Below, one piece after another: positions 20,145 to 30,401 of a stretch of DNA of 64,000 bases. Position numbers and translations under genes: made by a program. Origin of the DNA: Proteus penneri (GTDB taxonomy: Bacteria; Pseudomonadota; Gammaproteobacteria; Enterobacterales; Enterobacteriaceae); assembly GCF_003144535.1 (NCBI RefSeq), contig NZ_PHFJ01000001.1:124001-188000 (forward strand), read 5' to 3'. Under the pieces are notes generated by a model that saw only the letters and a program-made list of their open reading frames with translations, did no database searches and was not told the DNA's origin. How positions within the stretch are numbered: the stretch's first letter is position 1; every line of letters begins with the position of its first letter.

Positions 20145-22436
20145 TTAAATTTTACACGCGCCGCCTTCACAATCTGAATCTTCTGTCTCAACGACTTCTT
20201 CCAGATCACCCTGTACATCGTCTGCACCGTCACGGGTATTGTGATAATAAAGTGTTTTTACACCATATTTGTAAGCGAGCAGCAAATCTTTCAGCAGTTG
20301 GTTCATTGGAACTTTACCGCTAGGGAAACGAGTAGGATCGTAGTTAGTGTTCGCTGAAATCGCTTGGTCAACGAATTTTTGCATAATACCCACTAACTGC
20401 AAATAACCTTCAATACTTGGCATTTGCCACAGTAATTCATAAGCGCCTTTCAAACGCTCATACTCAGGAACCACTTGACGTAAAATACCGTCTTTAGAGG
20501 CTTTAATACTGATATAACCACGAGGTGGCTCGATACCATTGGTCGCATTCGAAATCTGTGAAGAGGTTTCTGATGGCATCAGTGCAGACAGAGTTGAGTT
20601 ACGTAAACCGTGCTCTTTAATGTCTTTGCGTAAGCCTTCCCAGTCGTAATGCAGAGGTTCTTTTGTCAGAACATCTAATGATTTTTTATAGGTATCAATA
20701 GGTAAAATACCTTCAGCGTAAGTGGTTTCATTAAACCATGGGCATGCGCCTTGTTCTTTCGCTAATTCATTAGATGCTTTTAATAAATAGTATTGAATTG
20801 CTTCAAATGCACGATGGGTTAAGTTATTTGCACTACCATCAGAGTAGCGAACACCGTGTTTTGCTAAATAATAAGCAAAGTTAATAACACCAATACCTAA
20901 GGTACGACGACCCATTGCACCTTGTTTTGCCGCTAAGATTGGATAATCTTGGTAGTCTAATAGTGCATCCAGTGAACGAACGGCTAAACGAGCCAGTTCT
21001 TCTAAATCATCAAGATTTTCAATTGCGCCTAAGTTAAATGCAGATAATGTACACAGTGCAATTTCACCATTAGGATCTTTAATATCATTTAATGGCTTAG
21101 TGGGTAGTGCAATTTCTAAGCATAAGTTTGATTGGCGAATTGGTGCAACAGCCGGATCAAATGGGCTATGTGTATTACAGTGGTCAACATTCTGAATGTA
21201 AATACGGCCAGTTGAGGCACGTTCTTGCATCATTAATGAGAATAACTCAACCGCTTTAACTTGTTTTTGGCGGATGCTCTTATCTTTCTCATATTGCACA
21301 TATAGACGTTCAAATTCATCTTGATCAGCAAAGAATGCATCATATAAACCTGGAACATCAGAAGGGCTGAATAAAGTAATATCCTGACCTTTGATTAAAC
21401 GTTCATACATTAATTTATTTAACTGAACGCCGTAATCTAAATGACGAACACGGTTATCTTCAACACCACGATTATTTTTCAGTACCAGCAGACTTTCAAC
21501 TTCTAAATGCCATAATGGATAGAATAAGGTTGCTGCACCACCACGAACACCACCTTGTGAGCAAGATTTTACCGCGGTCTGGAAGTGTTTATAAAACGGA
21601 ATACAACCAGTGTGGAATGCTTCACCATTACGAATAGCACTACCTAATGCACGAATACGACCTGCATTAATACCAATACCCGCACGTTGAGAAACATATT
21701 TTACAATGGCACTTGATGTCGCATTGATAGAATCAAGGCTATCGTCGCACTCAATTAAAACACAAGAGCTAAATTGACGAGTTGGAGTTCTTACTCCAGC
21801 CATGATTGGTGTTGGCAATGAGATTTTAAAGGTTGAAATCGCATTATAGAAACGTTCGATATAGTCCATACGTGTTGCTTGTGGATAACGAGAGAACAAG
21901 CAAGCCGCGACTAAAACATATAAGAACTGTGCACTTTCGTAAATTTCACCTGTAATACGGTTTTGAACGAAGTATTTGCCTTCTAACTGTTTAACCGCCG
22001 CGTAGGAGAGATTCATATCACGTTGATGAACAATAAAGTTATCCATCTGTTCGAACTCTTCTTGTGTGTAATCTTCAAGAAGATGACGATCGTATTTGCC
22101 TAAATCGACTAATTTTTTAACGTGATCATACAGTTTAGGTGGCTCAAATTGGCCATACGCTTTTTTACGTAAATTAAATACGGCAAGACGGGCAGCGAGA
22201 TACTGATAATCAGGTGTATCACCAGAGATTAAGTCTGCAGCAGCTTTTACCAGCGTTTCATGGATATCAGCAGTTTTGATACCATCATAAAACTGAATCT
22301 GAGAACGTAATTCAACTTGAGATACTGAGACATTTTCTAGACCTTCAGCGGCCCAGGCGATAACACGGTGAATTTTGTCTAAGTCAATGCGTTCTTTATG
22401 ACCATCACGTTTTGTGACAAGCAGGCTATGATTCAT
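20145..22436 (-). CDS. nrdA: Ribonucleoside-diphosphate reductase 1 subunit alpha
   Basis: Large catalytic subunit of class Ia ribonucleotide reductase, 763 aa. The N-terminal ATP-cone ([20 protein letters not shown]) senses ATP/d[17 protein letters not shown] carries one active-site Cys. [11 protein letters not shown] carries the catalytic Cys and Glu, and the C-terminal EGGACKI with DSDCEGG holds the redox-active cysteine pair reduced by thioredoxin or glutaredoxin. First gene of nrdA-nrdB-yfaE. The upstream region has DnaA and NrdR-like sites. Confidence 0.98.
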   Translation of the reverse strand: MNHSLLVTKRDGHKERIDLDKIHRVIAWAAEGLENVSVSQVELRSQIQFYDGIKTADIHETLVKAAADLISGDTPDYQYLAARLAVFNLRKKAYGQFEPPKLYDHVKKLVDLGKYDRHLLEDYTQEEFEQMDNFIVHQRDMNLSYAAVKQLEGKYFVQNRITGEIYESAQFLYVLVAACLFSRYPQATRMDYIERFYNAISTFKISLPTPIMAGVRTPTRQFSSCVLIECDDSLDSINATSSAIVKYVSQRAGIGINAGRIRALGSAIRNGEAFHTGCIPFYKHFQTAVKSCSQGGVRGGAATLFYPLWHLEVESLLVLKNNRGVEDNRVRHLDYGVQLNKLMYERLIKGQDITLFSPSDVPGLYDAFFADQDEFERLYVQYEKDKSIRQKQVKAVELFSLMMQERASTGRIYIQNVDHCNTHSPFDPAVAPIRQSNLCLEIALPTKPLNDIKDPNGEIALCTLSAFNLGAIENLDDLEELARLAVRSLDALLDYQDYPILAAKQGAMGRRTLGIGVINFAYYLAKHGVRYSDGSANNLTHRAFEAIQYYLLKASNELAKEQGACPWFNETTYAEGILPIDTYKKSLDVLTKEPLHYDWEGLRKDIKEHGLRNSTLSALMPSETSSQISNATNGIEPPRGYISIKASKDGILRQVVPEYERLKGAYELLWQMPSIEGYLQLVGIMQKFVDQAISANTNYDPTRFPSGKVPMNQLLKDLLLAYKYGVKTLYYHNTRDGADDVQGDLEEVVETEDSDCEGGACKI

Positions 22437-22786
22437 GAGCGATGCACCTTATCTTGCATGAGTGTTACCTGAAATTTTATACCGCAAAAAAAACGCTCCC
22501 GATGACAAACTATGTCAAGGAGTCTTGTGGTGTGAAATTTAAGGAAACACAATATATAGGGGTTGGTTCAAATGGTGATAACAAGATAAAGGTAATTGAG
22601 AGATTGATCAAGTGTACAAATCGGATTGTTTCTGTGGATAAATAGGGGATAAATTTTTTAACAACTGCCCGTACCCTGCATAAATACAGGCAGTAAGAAA
22701 CACAAATTCAACTGGCAACGATGTAAAGTCAATTTTAAAAAATGTGATCGTTTGATGTTTTATTAGACCAAATCAAACTTTCGGTT
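22437..22786 (-). promoter_or_regulatory. nrdA promoter region with NrdR-like and DnaA boxes
   Basis: 350 bases between nrdA and ubiG. At 22547-22561 ACACAATATATAGGG matches the core of the NrdR repressor box (ACACWATAT...). At 22633-22641 TGTGGATAA is the exact reverse complement of the DnaA box TTATCCACA, and 22649-22657 (GGGGATAAA) is a degenerate second copy in the same orientation. E. coli nrdAB is known to bind DnaA and NrdR at its promoter. A 67-codon frame here (22442-22645) overlaps these sites and is not credible as a gene. Confidence 0.65.
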
Positions 22787-23524
22787 TCATGAATTCGAGT
22801 TATGTGTCGATTGTGTGTGCACCATATAATTCACATCGACATTTGGCGCTAATCTGAATTTGTCAGTGATCGGGTTATAATGTAAACCAATCATATTTTT
22901 GCAACGTAAATCGGTTTCATCGACCCAACTAAGTAATTCTGACGGGCGAATAAACTTATTAGCATCATGTGTGCCCTTAGGTACCATATTCAGAATATAC
23001 TCTGCACCTACCACCAGCATTAGCCACGCTTTCTTATTACGATTGATGGTTGAAAAGAAAACATGCCCGCCAGGTTTTACCAGTTTTGCACAGGCTCTAA
23101 CAACAGAAGATGGGTCTGGAACGTGCTCTAACATCTCCATACAGGTGACAACATCGTAAGTTTGTGGGTTTTCATTTGCATGGTTTTCAACGGTATCTTG
23201 AATATAAGTCACAGGAATACCTGACTCTAGTGAGTGCAAGCGTGCAACTTGTAATGGCTCTGTGCCCATATCAAGGCCAGTCACTTCGGCACCGACACAC
23301 GCCATACTTTCAGATAAGATACCGCCACCACAGCCAACATCGAGGACTTTTTTTCCAAATAAGCCGTCAGCGCGTTCTTGGATATAGTTAAGTCTTAGTG
23401 GGTTGATGCGGTGTAATGGCTTAAATTCACCTTCAAGATCCCACCAGCGTGATGCAACGCTTTCAAACTTGTCGATTTCATGCTGATCCACGTTAGCATG
23501 TAAAGAGGTTGTTTTATCATTCAT
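22787..23524 (-). CDS. ubiG: Ubiquinone biosynthesis O-methyltransferase UbiG
   Basis: SAM-dependent class I methyltransferase that performs both O-methylations of ubiquinone synthesis. 245 aa. Motif I is [18 protein letters not shown], then [35 protein letters not shown] and [12 protein letters not shown], all conserved. It is divergent from gyrA across about 170 bases, the arrangement also found in E. coli. Confidence 0.97.
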   Translation of the reverse strand: MNDKTTSLHANVDQHEIDKFESVASRWWDLEGEFKPLHRINPLRLNYIQERADGLFGKKVLDVGCGGGILSESMACVGAEVTGLDMGTEPLQVARLHSLESGIPVTYIQDTVENHANENPQTYDVVTCMEMLEHVPDPSSVVRACAKLVKPGGHVFFSTINRNKKAWLMLVVGAEYILNMVPKGTHDANKFIRPSELLSWVDETDLRCKNMIGLHYNPITDKFRLAPNVDVNYMVHTQSTHNSNS

Positions 23525-23696
23525 CAGAAAGTATTACTCCTATTTTCATATTGTCATGATTCTACCAACGTTAGACGGTGAAATCGAAGAGAATAGCGAA
23601 AGGATCATTAATTTAGTTGTTTCCTTTTTCCAAAAATTGGCGATTTGTGGTATAGTTCTAAACCTTTGAATCCGTAGTATGAGGGACAGTGGCTCC

Positions 23697-26324
23697 ATGA
23701 GCGACATTGCCAGAGAAATCACACCAGTTAATATCGAAGAAGAGCTGAAAAGCTCATATTTGGATTATGCGATGTCTGTTATTGTAGGACGCGCATTACC
23801 CGATGTTCGAGACGGACTGAAGCCAGTACACCGCCGAGTTCTTTTCGCGATGAATGTACTAGGAAACGATTGGAATAAACCTTATAAAAAATCAGCCCGT
23901 GTTGTTGGGGATGTTATCGGTAAATATCACCCGCACGGTGACAGTGCTGTTTATGAAACGATTGTTCGTTTAGCACAGCCTTTTTCTATGCGTTACATGT
24001 TGGTTGACGGGCAGGGTAACTTCGGGTCAGTTGATGGTGACTCGGCGGCTGCAATGCGTTATACCGAAGTTCGTATGGCGAAAATCGCCCATGAACTGCT
24101 GGCGGATTTGGAAAAAGAAACGGTTGATTTTGTTCCTAACTATGATGGAACAGAACATATTCCGGCAGTAATGCCAACCCGTATTCCAAACTTGTTAGTC
24201 AATGGTTCTTCAGGGATTGCGGTAGGGATGGCAACAAACATTCCTCCACATAACCTAGGCGAAGTTATCGATGGTTGCCTTGCTTACGTTGATAACGAAG
24301 ACATCACGATTGAAGAGTTGATGGAACATATTACGGGGCCTGATTTCCCGACTGCCGCTATTATTAATGGTCGCAGAGGAATTTTAGATGCATACCGTAC
24401 TGGTCGCGGAAAAATTTATATCCGCGCTCAGGCTGATATCGAAACTGATGAGAAAACAGGTCGCGAAACTATTATCGTGACAGAAATTCCTTATCAGGTG
24501 AATAAAGCTCGCTTAATTGAAAAAATTGCAGAGCTTGTTAAAGATAAACGTATTGAAGGTATTAGCGGATTACGTGACGAGTCTGATAAAGATGGTATGC
24601 GTATTGTCGTTGAAATCAAACGTGATGCTGTGGGTGAAGTGGTATTAAATCACTTATTCTCACAAACACAAATGCAGGTTTCTTTTGGTATTAATATGGT
24701 TGCGCTTCACCAAGGTCAACCTAAATTATTAAATTTAAAAGAAATTATCTCTGCCTTTATTCGTCACCGTCGTGAAGTTGTTACTCGTCGTACTATTTAT
24801 GAATTACGTAAAGCGCGTGATCGTGCTCATATCTTAGAAGCACTGGCCGTTGCCTTGGCGAACATTGATCCTGTTATTGAAATGATCCGTCAAGCACCAA
24901 ATCCAGCAGAAGCAAAAGCGGCATTAATTGCACAGCCTTGGGATTTAGGTAGTGTTTCTACTATGTTAGAGCGTGCTGGTGACAGCAACGTTGCTCGTCC
25001 TGAATGGTTAGAACCACAATATGGTGTGCATGACGGTAAGTACTATCTAACAGAGCAACAAGCTCAAGCTATTTTGGATCTGCGTTTGCAGAAACTAACC
25101 GGCCTTGAACATGAAAAACTGTTAGATGAATATCGTGACTTATTGCTTCAAATTGCTGAATTACTGCATATCTTAAGAAGCCCTGAGCGTTTGATGGAAG
25201 TCATTCGAGAAGAGCTAAATGCGATTAAAGATCAATATAATGATCCACGTCGTACTGAGATCACTGAAAATACGGCTGATATTAATATTGAAGACTTGAT
25301 CAATGAAGAAAATGTTGTTGTAACACTTTCTCATCAAGGTTACGTTAAATATCAACCGCTTACTGATTATGAAGCACAGCGTCGTGGCGGTAAGGGTAAA
25401 TCAGCAGCAAGAATTAAAGAAGAAGACTTTATCGATCGTCTATTAGTGGCTAACACCCATGATACGATTTTATGTTTCTCAAGTCGCGGTCGTCTCTACT
25501 GGATGAAAGTTTACCAGTTACCAGAAGCAAGTCGCGGTGCTCGTGGTCGCCCAATTATTAATTTGTTACCTCTTGAGCAAAATGAACGTATTACTGCTAT
25601 TTTGCCTGTAAGAGAGTATGAAGAAGGCAAGTTTGTCTTTATGGCGACGGCAAGCGGAACCGTGAAGAAAACACCTTTGCAAGATTTCAGCCGTCCTCGT
25701 AGTGCCGGTATCATTGCTGTTAATTTAAATGAAGGTGATGAGTTAATCGGTGTTGATTTAACCGATAGCACTAATGAAGTTATGCTGTTCTCTGCTGATG
25801 GTAAAGTGGTTCGCTTTGCAGAAGACTGTGTTCGCCCAATGGGTCGTACTGCGACAGGTGTTCGTGGTATGAAACTGAGTGATGACGACAAAGTAGTTTC
25901 TCTAATCATTCCTCGTGGTGACGGTGATATTTTAACTGTCACTGAAAATGGTTATGGTAAACGAACAGCACAAAGCGAGTACCCAACGAAGAATCGTGCT
26001 ACACAAGGCGTTATCTCTATTAAAGTGAGTGAGCGTAACGGTAAAGTTGTTGGTGCGATTCAAGTTGAAGAAACTGACCAAATCATGATGATCACCAATG
26101 CGGGTACATTAGTTCGTACACGTGTTTCTGAAGTCAGCATTGTTGGACGTAATACACAAGGTGTTACCTTAATTCGTACAACAGAAGGTGAATTAGTTGT
26201 TGGTTTGCAACGTGTCGAAGATGAAGATGATGCATTAGATGACGATGAAGTTAATGAAGTTATTGACGAAGAGTTATCAGAAGCACCTGATTCAGATTTA
26301 GCTGATGATGCGAACGAAGAATAA
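23697..26324 (+). CDS. gyrA: DNA gyrase subunit A
   Basis: Cutting and rejoining subunit of the type IIA topoisomerase that adds negative supercoils. The frame is open from 23679, but the ATG at 23697 ([20 protein letters not shown]) has GAGGGA ten bases upstream and matches the family start, giving 875 aa. The catalytic Tyr is Y122 ([10 protein letters not shown]). The quinolone region reads [13 protein letters not shown]: Ser at 83 and Glu at 87. Ser83 is the susceptible form, and Glu87 replaces the E. coli Asp, which I recall as wild type in Proteus. C-terminal GyrA box and beta-pinwheel blades ([25 protein letters not shown]) and an acidic tail complete it. Confidence 0.98.
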   Translation: MSDIAREITPVNIEEELKSSYLDYAMSVIVGRALPDVRDGLKPVHRRVLFAMNVLGNDWNKPYKKSARVVGDVIGKYHPHGDSAVYETIVRLAQPFSMRYMLVDGQGNFGSVDGDSAAAMRYTEVRMAKIAHELLADLEKETVDFVPNYDGTEHIPAVMPTRIPNLLVNGSSGIAVGMATNIPPHNLGEVIDGCLAYVDNEDITIEELMEHITGPDFPTAAIINGRRGILDAYRTGRGKIYIRAQADIETDEKTGRETIIVTEIPYQVNKARLIEKIAELVKDKRIEGISGLRDESDKDGMRIVVEIKRDAVGEVVLNHLFSQTQMQVSFGINMVALHQGQPKLLNLKEIISAFIRHRREVVTRRTIYELRKARDRAHILEALAVALANIDPVIEMIRQAPNPAEAKAALIAQPWDLGSVSTMLERAGDSNVARPEWLEPQYGVHDGKYYLTEQQAQAILDLRLQKLTGLEHEKLLDEYRDLLLQIAELLHILRSPERLMEVIREELNAIKDQYNDPRRTEITENTADINIEDLINEENVVVTLSHQGYVKYQPLTDYEAQRRGGKGKSAARIKEEDFIDRLLVANTHDTILCFSSRGRLYWMKVYQLPEASRGARGRPIINLLPLEQNERITAILPVREYEEGKFVFMATASGTVKKTPLQDFSRPRSAGIIAVNLNEGDELIGVDLTDSTNEVMLFSADGKVVRFAEDCVRPMGRTATGVRGMKLSDDDKVVSLIIPRGDGDILTVTENGYGKRTAQSEYPTKNRATQGVISIKVSERNGKVVGAIQVEETDQIMMITNAGTLVRTRVSEVSIVGRNTQGVTLIRTTEGELVVGLQRVEDEDDALDDDEVNEVIDEELSEAPDSDLADDANEE

Positions 26325-26356
26325 TATTTATCATTATTGTGATGTATAAATCAAAG

Positions 26357-26385
26357 AAAGCAGGCATAATTGCCTGCTTTTTTTA
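26357..26385 (+). terminator. Terminator of gyrA
   Basis: A 10-bp stem (AAAGCAGGCA with TGCCTGCTTT, loop TAAT) continues into a run of T. It separates gyrA from rcsC. Confidence 0.94.
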
Positions 26386-26516
26386 TGTGGTAGGATCAGT
26401 TTATCATCAGAAAAAATTATCCTGATGATAAAGATCATATCATTCAGACATACAGTAACTTCTGCTAGAATAGAATAAGTTTCTTGAGCGGTAGGAATAT
26501 TGATTAGGGTGGTTGT

Positions 26517-29351
26517 TTGAGATATCTCTCGTCCTTTAAAACATCGTTAAAAATTTCCCGCTACCTTTTTCGCATATTAGGTATCATGTTGTGGGCAATG
26601 GGTGCATTGCTAACGATGTTTTACCTTATCAATATTTTCAATGATACTAAATCTGATATTCGGCAAGAGTATAGTAATAACTACACTAATCTTCTTAGTT
26701 TCTTTAGGCAAACCTCCAGCACTATCCGTGATTTACAATACCTTGCTGAACGCCACCAAGAACAAATTAACTTAAACCCGAATATGAAAAATTCATTATT
26801 TTATGAAGGGCCATTTTCACTTCATAAGCTTAATGAAACCGCAGATTGTGAATTATTTAAAGGGCAAACAAATAACTATTTCCGCTCATTTAATAGTATC
26901 TTATATTATTGGAAAGATAATACTCCAGCCTTACAAGGGATAAACCAAGTCTTTATGGTTGGTTCCCATAGCATGTGTATGATTAACTTTCCTTTGCGCG
27001 CATCCCCTGTCGATACTGAAATGTTGAAAAAATTGGTTTACGAAAATACACGTAACTACATTAATCAACGTGCACAAGGTAAAGAAGTTAACCAATATTG
27101 GATTGTGCCAGATGCAAAAGGGGATAGTGGCATTTTATATGTTATGTCTCCAGTTTATGCTTCAGGTAAATTTATTGGTCTGATTGGTATTGAAAGAGCT
27201 ATTCGTCTTGAATATTTCTCACCTACCAAAGATAGAGTGATTTCAATTCATCTTCTTAATAACAGAAATACTACAGTTTTAAGCTATCCTGCAGAAAATA
27301 CTTATCATTTAGTTAAACAAGTTCCTGATGTCAGCGCACCTTATTTTGGCTTTGATGAAGACTTTAGCGATTTGGTTGCTAAGCGTAAATTATTGCCCTC
27401 GTCTTTTAGTGTGGTGTATTCATTACCACTCAAGCAAATTTTAAATGAATTTAAATTCACGATTTTCAATGCGCTGATCTTAAATATTATTTCAGCCATT
27501 ATGATTTTTATCTTTGTATGGATCTTTGAGAGAAAAATATTCTCCCCAGCAGAAAATAATGCTTCTCGCCTAGAAGAGCACGAGCAATTTAACCATAAGA
27601 TTGTGGCATCAGCACCAGTTGGGATCAGTATTCTCAGAATACGTGATGGCATGATTATTTTAAGTAACGAGCTAGCACATAACTATTTCCGTTTACTTAG
27701 CCATAGTGATAAACAAAATATTCTCTCTATTATTGCCGAGAAAAGTAGCAACATGGTTGATGTCGTTACCAACAATCGTAATCATCTGCAAATAAGCTTT
27801 GTTAACTCACGTTATCAAAATGAAGATGTGGCTATTTGTGTTTTAGTGGATATCAGCTCACGGGTTAAAATGGAGCGTTCACTACAAAATATGGCAACAG
27901 CAGCGGAGCAAGCTAACCAAGCTAAATCGATGTTCTTGGCAACAGTTAGCCATGAATTACGAACGCCACTTTATGGCATTATTGGTAATTTAGAGCTATT
28001 GCAATCTCATACACAAAGCGATGATACCGCTCGATTGCTAAAAACGATGGATAACTCCTCATCATTATTACTAAAAATTATTAGTGATATCCTCGATTTT
28101 TCGAAAATTGAATCTAAACAGTTAAAAATTGATATTAAGCCATTTAATTGTCGCCAAGTGTTATCTTTTGTTATCTCAAGCTATTTACCTTTGATTGCGA
28201 AAAAAGGCTTGGCTATTTACTGTTTTATCGAACCTGATGTACCTAAAATTGTAAATAGTGATCCTGTGCGTGTACAACAAGTTATCTCTAATCTGTTGAA
28301 TAACAGTATTAAATTTACTACGACCGGGTGTATTACCTTACATCTTTATAAAGATGATTATTATCTCTATTTTGATATTCATGATACAGGACGAGGGATC
28401 AGTGACAAAGCATTGCATGAGCTTTTTGAACCATTCTTCCAAGTGTCCCAGAATACAGAAAGCGCATCAGAGGGAACAGGGTTAGGTTTAGCCATTTGTG
28501 AAAAGTTGATCAACTTGATGGATGGCGATATTAGCGTTGTTTCTCAAGAAAATATTGGTAGTCGCTTTACGATCCGTATACCTCTTTATGGTGCCTTAGA
28601 TGGCATAGATCCTAATTATAAACAGAATATTTATAAAGAAAGTCATGTTCGTTGCTTTATTGATATTAAAAATCTTTATTTAGAAGGATTTATTGGTAGA
28701 TACCTTCGTTACTTTGGTTTGAGTTGTGAATTGTTTACCGAAGAAGAGGTGATATCTTCAACCGATTTTATTATTACAGATTACGATGCACCAAGAAAAG
28801 ATAACTGCCAGTTGATTAGGATCAATGAGCATTACTTTGAACCATTGAAAAAAATAGCTGAAAACGTATGGGTATGCAGTACTTATAAGCTAAACGATTT
28901 AACAAAAATAATACTGCAATTGCCACAAAGTAAAGTTGAAGCAAATTGTGTGGAGATCGTGAAGCAAGATACGGATTGTCGCTTACAAACCTTAACTATC
29001 CTTATTGTCGACGATCATCCAATAAACCGTTTATTGTTGACCGATCAATTGAAAAAAATTGGCTTTAATACAGCAACGGCAGAAGATGGCTGTGATGCAT
29101 TAACATATTTAGCTAAAAATCATGTTGATATCGTTCTGACGGATGTCAATATGCCAAATATGAATGGTTATCAGTTGGCAACACATATAAGAGAAATGGG
29201 TAGTAATATGCCTGTGATAGGGGTGACGGCGAATGCAATAGCAGAAGAAAAGCAACGCTGTATTGATGCAGGAATGAATGATTGTGTATCTAAACCTGTT
29301 TCGCTCTCTATTTTAAGAGAAGTATTGGTGAAATATATTTCTAAAGAATAA
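26517..29351 (+). CDS. rcsC: Hybrid sensor histidine kinase RcsC
   Basis: Inner-membrane hybrid kinase of the Rcs envelope-stress phosphorelay, which passes phosphate through RcsD to RcsB. 944 aa, matching E. coli RcsC (about 950). In order: TM1 near residues 18-40, a periplasmic domain, TM2 near 315-338, HisKA with FLATVSHELRTPLYGIIGNL, the ATPase domain with DTGRGI and GTGLGLAICEKL, an RcsC-specific ABL domain, and a receiver with ILIVDDHPINR and the phospho-Asp in VLTDVNMPNMNGYQL. The start is TTG at 26517 behind AGGGTGG; it gives an N-terminus like E. coli (MRYLSSFKTSLKISRYLFR). This gene is intact although its partners rcsD and rcsB, convergent to it, appear broken. Confidence 0.96.
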   Translation: MRYLSSFKTSLKISRYLFRILGIMLWAMGALLTMFYLINIFNDTKSDIRQEYSNNYTNLLSFFRQTSSTIRDLQYLAERHQEQINLNPNMKNSLFYEGPFSLHKLNETADCELFKGQTNNYFRSFNSILYYWKDNTPALQGINQVFMVGSHSMCMINFPLRASPVDTEMLKKLVYENTRNYINQRAQGKEVNQYWIVPDAKGDSGILYVMSPVYASGKFIGLIGIERAIRLEYFSPTKDRVISIHLLNNRNTTVLSYPAENTYHLVKQVPDVSAPYFGFDEDFSDLVAKRKLLPSSFSVVYSLPLKQILNEFKFTIFNALILNIISAIMIFIFVWIFERKIFSPAENNASRLEEHEQFNHKIVASAPVGISILRIRDGMIILSNELAHNYFRLLSHSDKQNILSIIAEKSSNMVDVVTNNRNHLQISFVNSRYQNEDVAICVLVDISSRVKMERSLQNMATAAEQANQAKSMFLATVSHELRTPLYGIIGNLELLQSHTQSDDTARLLKTMDNSSSLLLKIISDILDFSKIESKQLKIDIKPFNCRQVLSFVISSYLPLIAKKGLAIYCFIEPDVPKIVNSDPVRVQQVISNLLNNSIKFTTTGCITLHLYKDDYYLYFDIHDTGRGISDKALHELFEPFFQVSQNTESASEGTGLGLAICEKLINLMDGDISVVSQENIGSRFTIRIPLYGALDGIDPNYKQNIYKESHVRCFIDIKNLYLEGFIGRYLRYFGLSCELFTEEEVISSTDFIITDYDAPRKDNCQLIRINEHYFEPLKKIAENVWVCSTYKLNDLTKIILQLPQSKVEANCVEIVKQDTDCRLQTLTILIVDDHPINRLLLTDQLKKIGFNTATAEDGCDALTYLAKNHVDIVLTDVNMPNMNGYQLATHIREMGSNMPVIGVTANAIAEEKQRCIDAGMNDCVSKPVSLSILREVLVKYISKE

Positions 29352-29380
29352 TTCTAAATAGAGAATGATAAAATAAGTAA

Positions 29381-29419
29381 ACAGACAAAGACTAATTTAT
29401 TAGTCTTTGTCTGTTTTTA
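29381..29419 (+). terminator. Terminator of rcsC
   Basis: A perfect 14-bp stem (29381-29394 with 29401-29414, arm ACAGACAAAGACTA) with a 6-base loop, then TTTTT. It separates rcsC from the convergent rcsDB operon. Nothing else is evident between here and rcsB except the rcsB terminator. Confidence 0.93.
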
Positions 29420-29669
29420 AACCTCATAAGGTAAAAATAACGTAATCACAAAGCATTTTGATAGATAAAATGAAACAAAGAGCAGAAATAATACTAGTTG
29501 ATTAAAAGGAGAGTGAGAGCGTTTCTGCAACAGTCTATAAGCTTAAACCTAGTAACGGTATGAAAAATATAAGTTATGCTATGCAGCTTATAAGGTGCTT
29601 CAACGGAAAGTATTTGCAAGGAAAGAGAAATAAGTGCAAAGAGAATGAGTGATAAAGAGTAAAAAAACA

Positions 29670-29705
29670 AAAAAACAGAGAAGCTCCCGCAAAGGGTTGA
29701 GCTTC
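29670..29705 (-). terminator. Terminator of rcsB
   Basis: On the minus strand GAAGCTC (29705-29699) pairs with GAGCTTC (29686-29680) around a partly paired interior, and a T-rich stretch follows. It lies about 40 bases after the rcsB stop. Confidence 0.75.
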
Positions 29706-29743
29706 CTGATTTTATCGACTCGGTTAAGGCAATTACGGTGAAA

Positions 29744-30399
29744 TTAATCTGGGCCGTTAATTTCCTTATCAATAGTCACTGATGACAAGTAATTAAGCAA
29801 TGCGATATCGTTATCGACACCTAATTTCATCATAGCTGATTTTTTCTGACTACTAATCGTTTTAATACTGCGATTGAGTTTTTTGGCGATTTCGGTCACA
29901 AGGAAGCCTTCAGCAAATAATCTTAGTACTTCACTTTCTTTGGGTGATAAACGTTTATCGCCATAACCATTAGCATTTACTTTTTCAAGTAGCTTTGCAA
30001 CGCTTTCAGGCATAAATTTCTTGCCTTTTTGTAGTGCAGCCAATGCTTTGGCAGGTCAGTTGGCGCTCCTTGCTTAAGCACAATACCTTCAATTTCAAGA
30101 TCAAGGACTGCGCTCAAAATAGCAGGGTTGTTATTCATTGTTAGTACAATAATCGACAAATTGGGATAATGTCTTTTAATGTACTTAATGAGTGTAATAC
30201 CATCACCATACTTATCGCCAGGCATAGATAAGTCAGTAATTAAAGCATCAACATTTAACTTAGGTAAGTTATTGATAAGTGAAGTTGAATCTTCAAACTC
30301 ACCTACAACATTGACCCATTCAATTTGTTCTAAAGATTTACGAATACCGAATAAAACGATTGGGTGATCATCGGCAATAATAATATTAAGGTTATTCAT
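29744..30399 (-). pseudogene. rcsB: Response regulator RcsB, interrupted by a single-base deletion
   Basis: RcsB is the DNA-binding output of the Rcs phosphorelay (capsule, flhDC repression, swarming control). The first frame (30399 down to 29977) gives residues 1-118 of the receiver with the phospho-Asp at D56 (ALITDLSMPGDKYGDG), then runs out of frame after TDLPK for 22 residues to a stop. The LuxR-type helix-turn-helix half (LSPKESEVLRLFAEGFLVTE, IAKKLNRSIKTISSQKKSAM) continues in another frame to 29744. Adding one T to the TTT at 30046-30048 (minus strand CCAAAGCA to CCAAAAGCA) restores TDLPKALAALQKGKKF and one 218-aa RcsB. As given, the protein would lack its DNA-binding domain. No slippery heptamer is present, so translational rescue is unlikely. 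A sequencing error is the main alternative. Confidence 0.9.
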
Positions 30400-30401
30400 G
30401 T

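Noticed and set aside
22442..22645. A 67-codon frame upstream of nrdA
   Set aside because: It overlaps the NrdR and DnaA sites, has no ribosome-binding site and no recognisable protein features.
23937..23970. Possible quinolone-resistance change Glu at GyrA position 87
   Set aside because: Ser83 is unchanged, and Glu87 is, as I recall, the normal residue in Proteus, not a resistance mutation.
25511..25942. A 143-codon open frame antisense to gyrA
   Set aside because: It lies fully inside the highly conserved gyrA coding sequence, and its composition (Ser/Thr/Arg-rich) is that of an antisense shadow.
29494..29772. A 92-codon frame after rcsC
   Set aside because: It overlaps the rcsB 3' end and the rcsB terminator hairpin; Leu/Ser-rich shadow with no start signal.
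30046..30050. Programmed ribosomal frameshift in rcsB
   Set aside because: No X-XXY-YYZ slippery heptamer, stop-adjacent shift site or clear downstream stem; RcsB is a single-frame protein in relatives.
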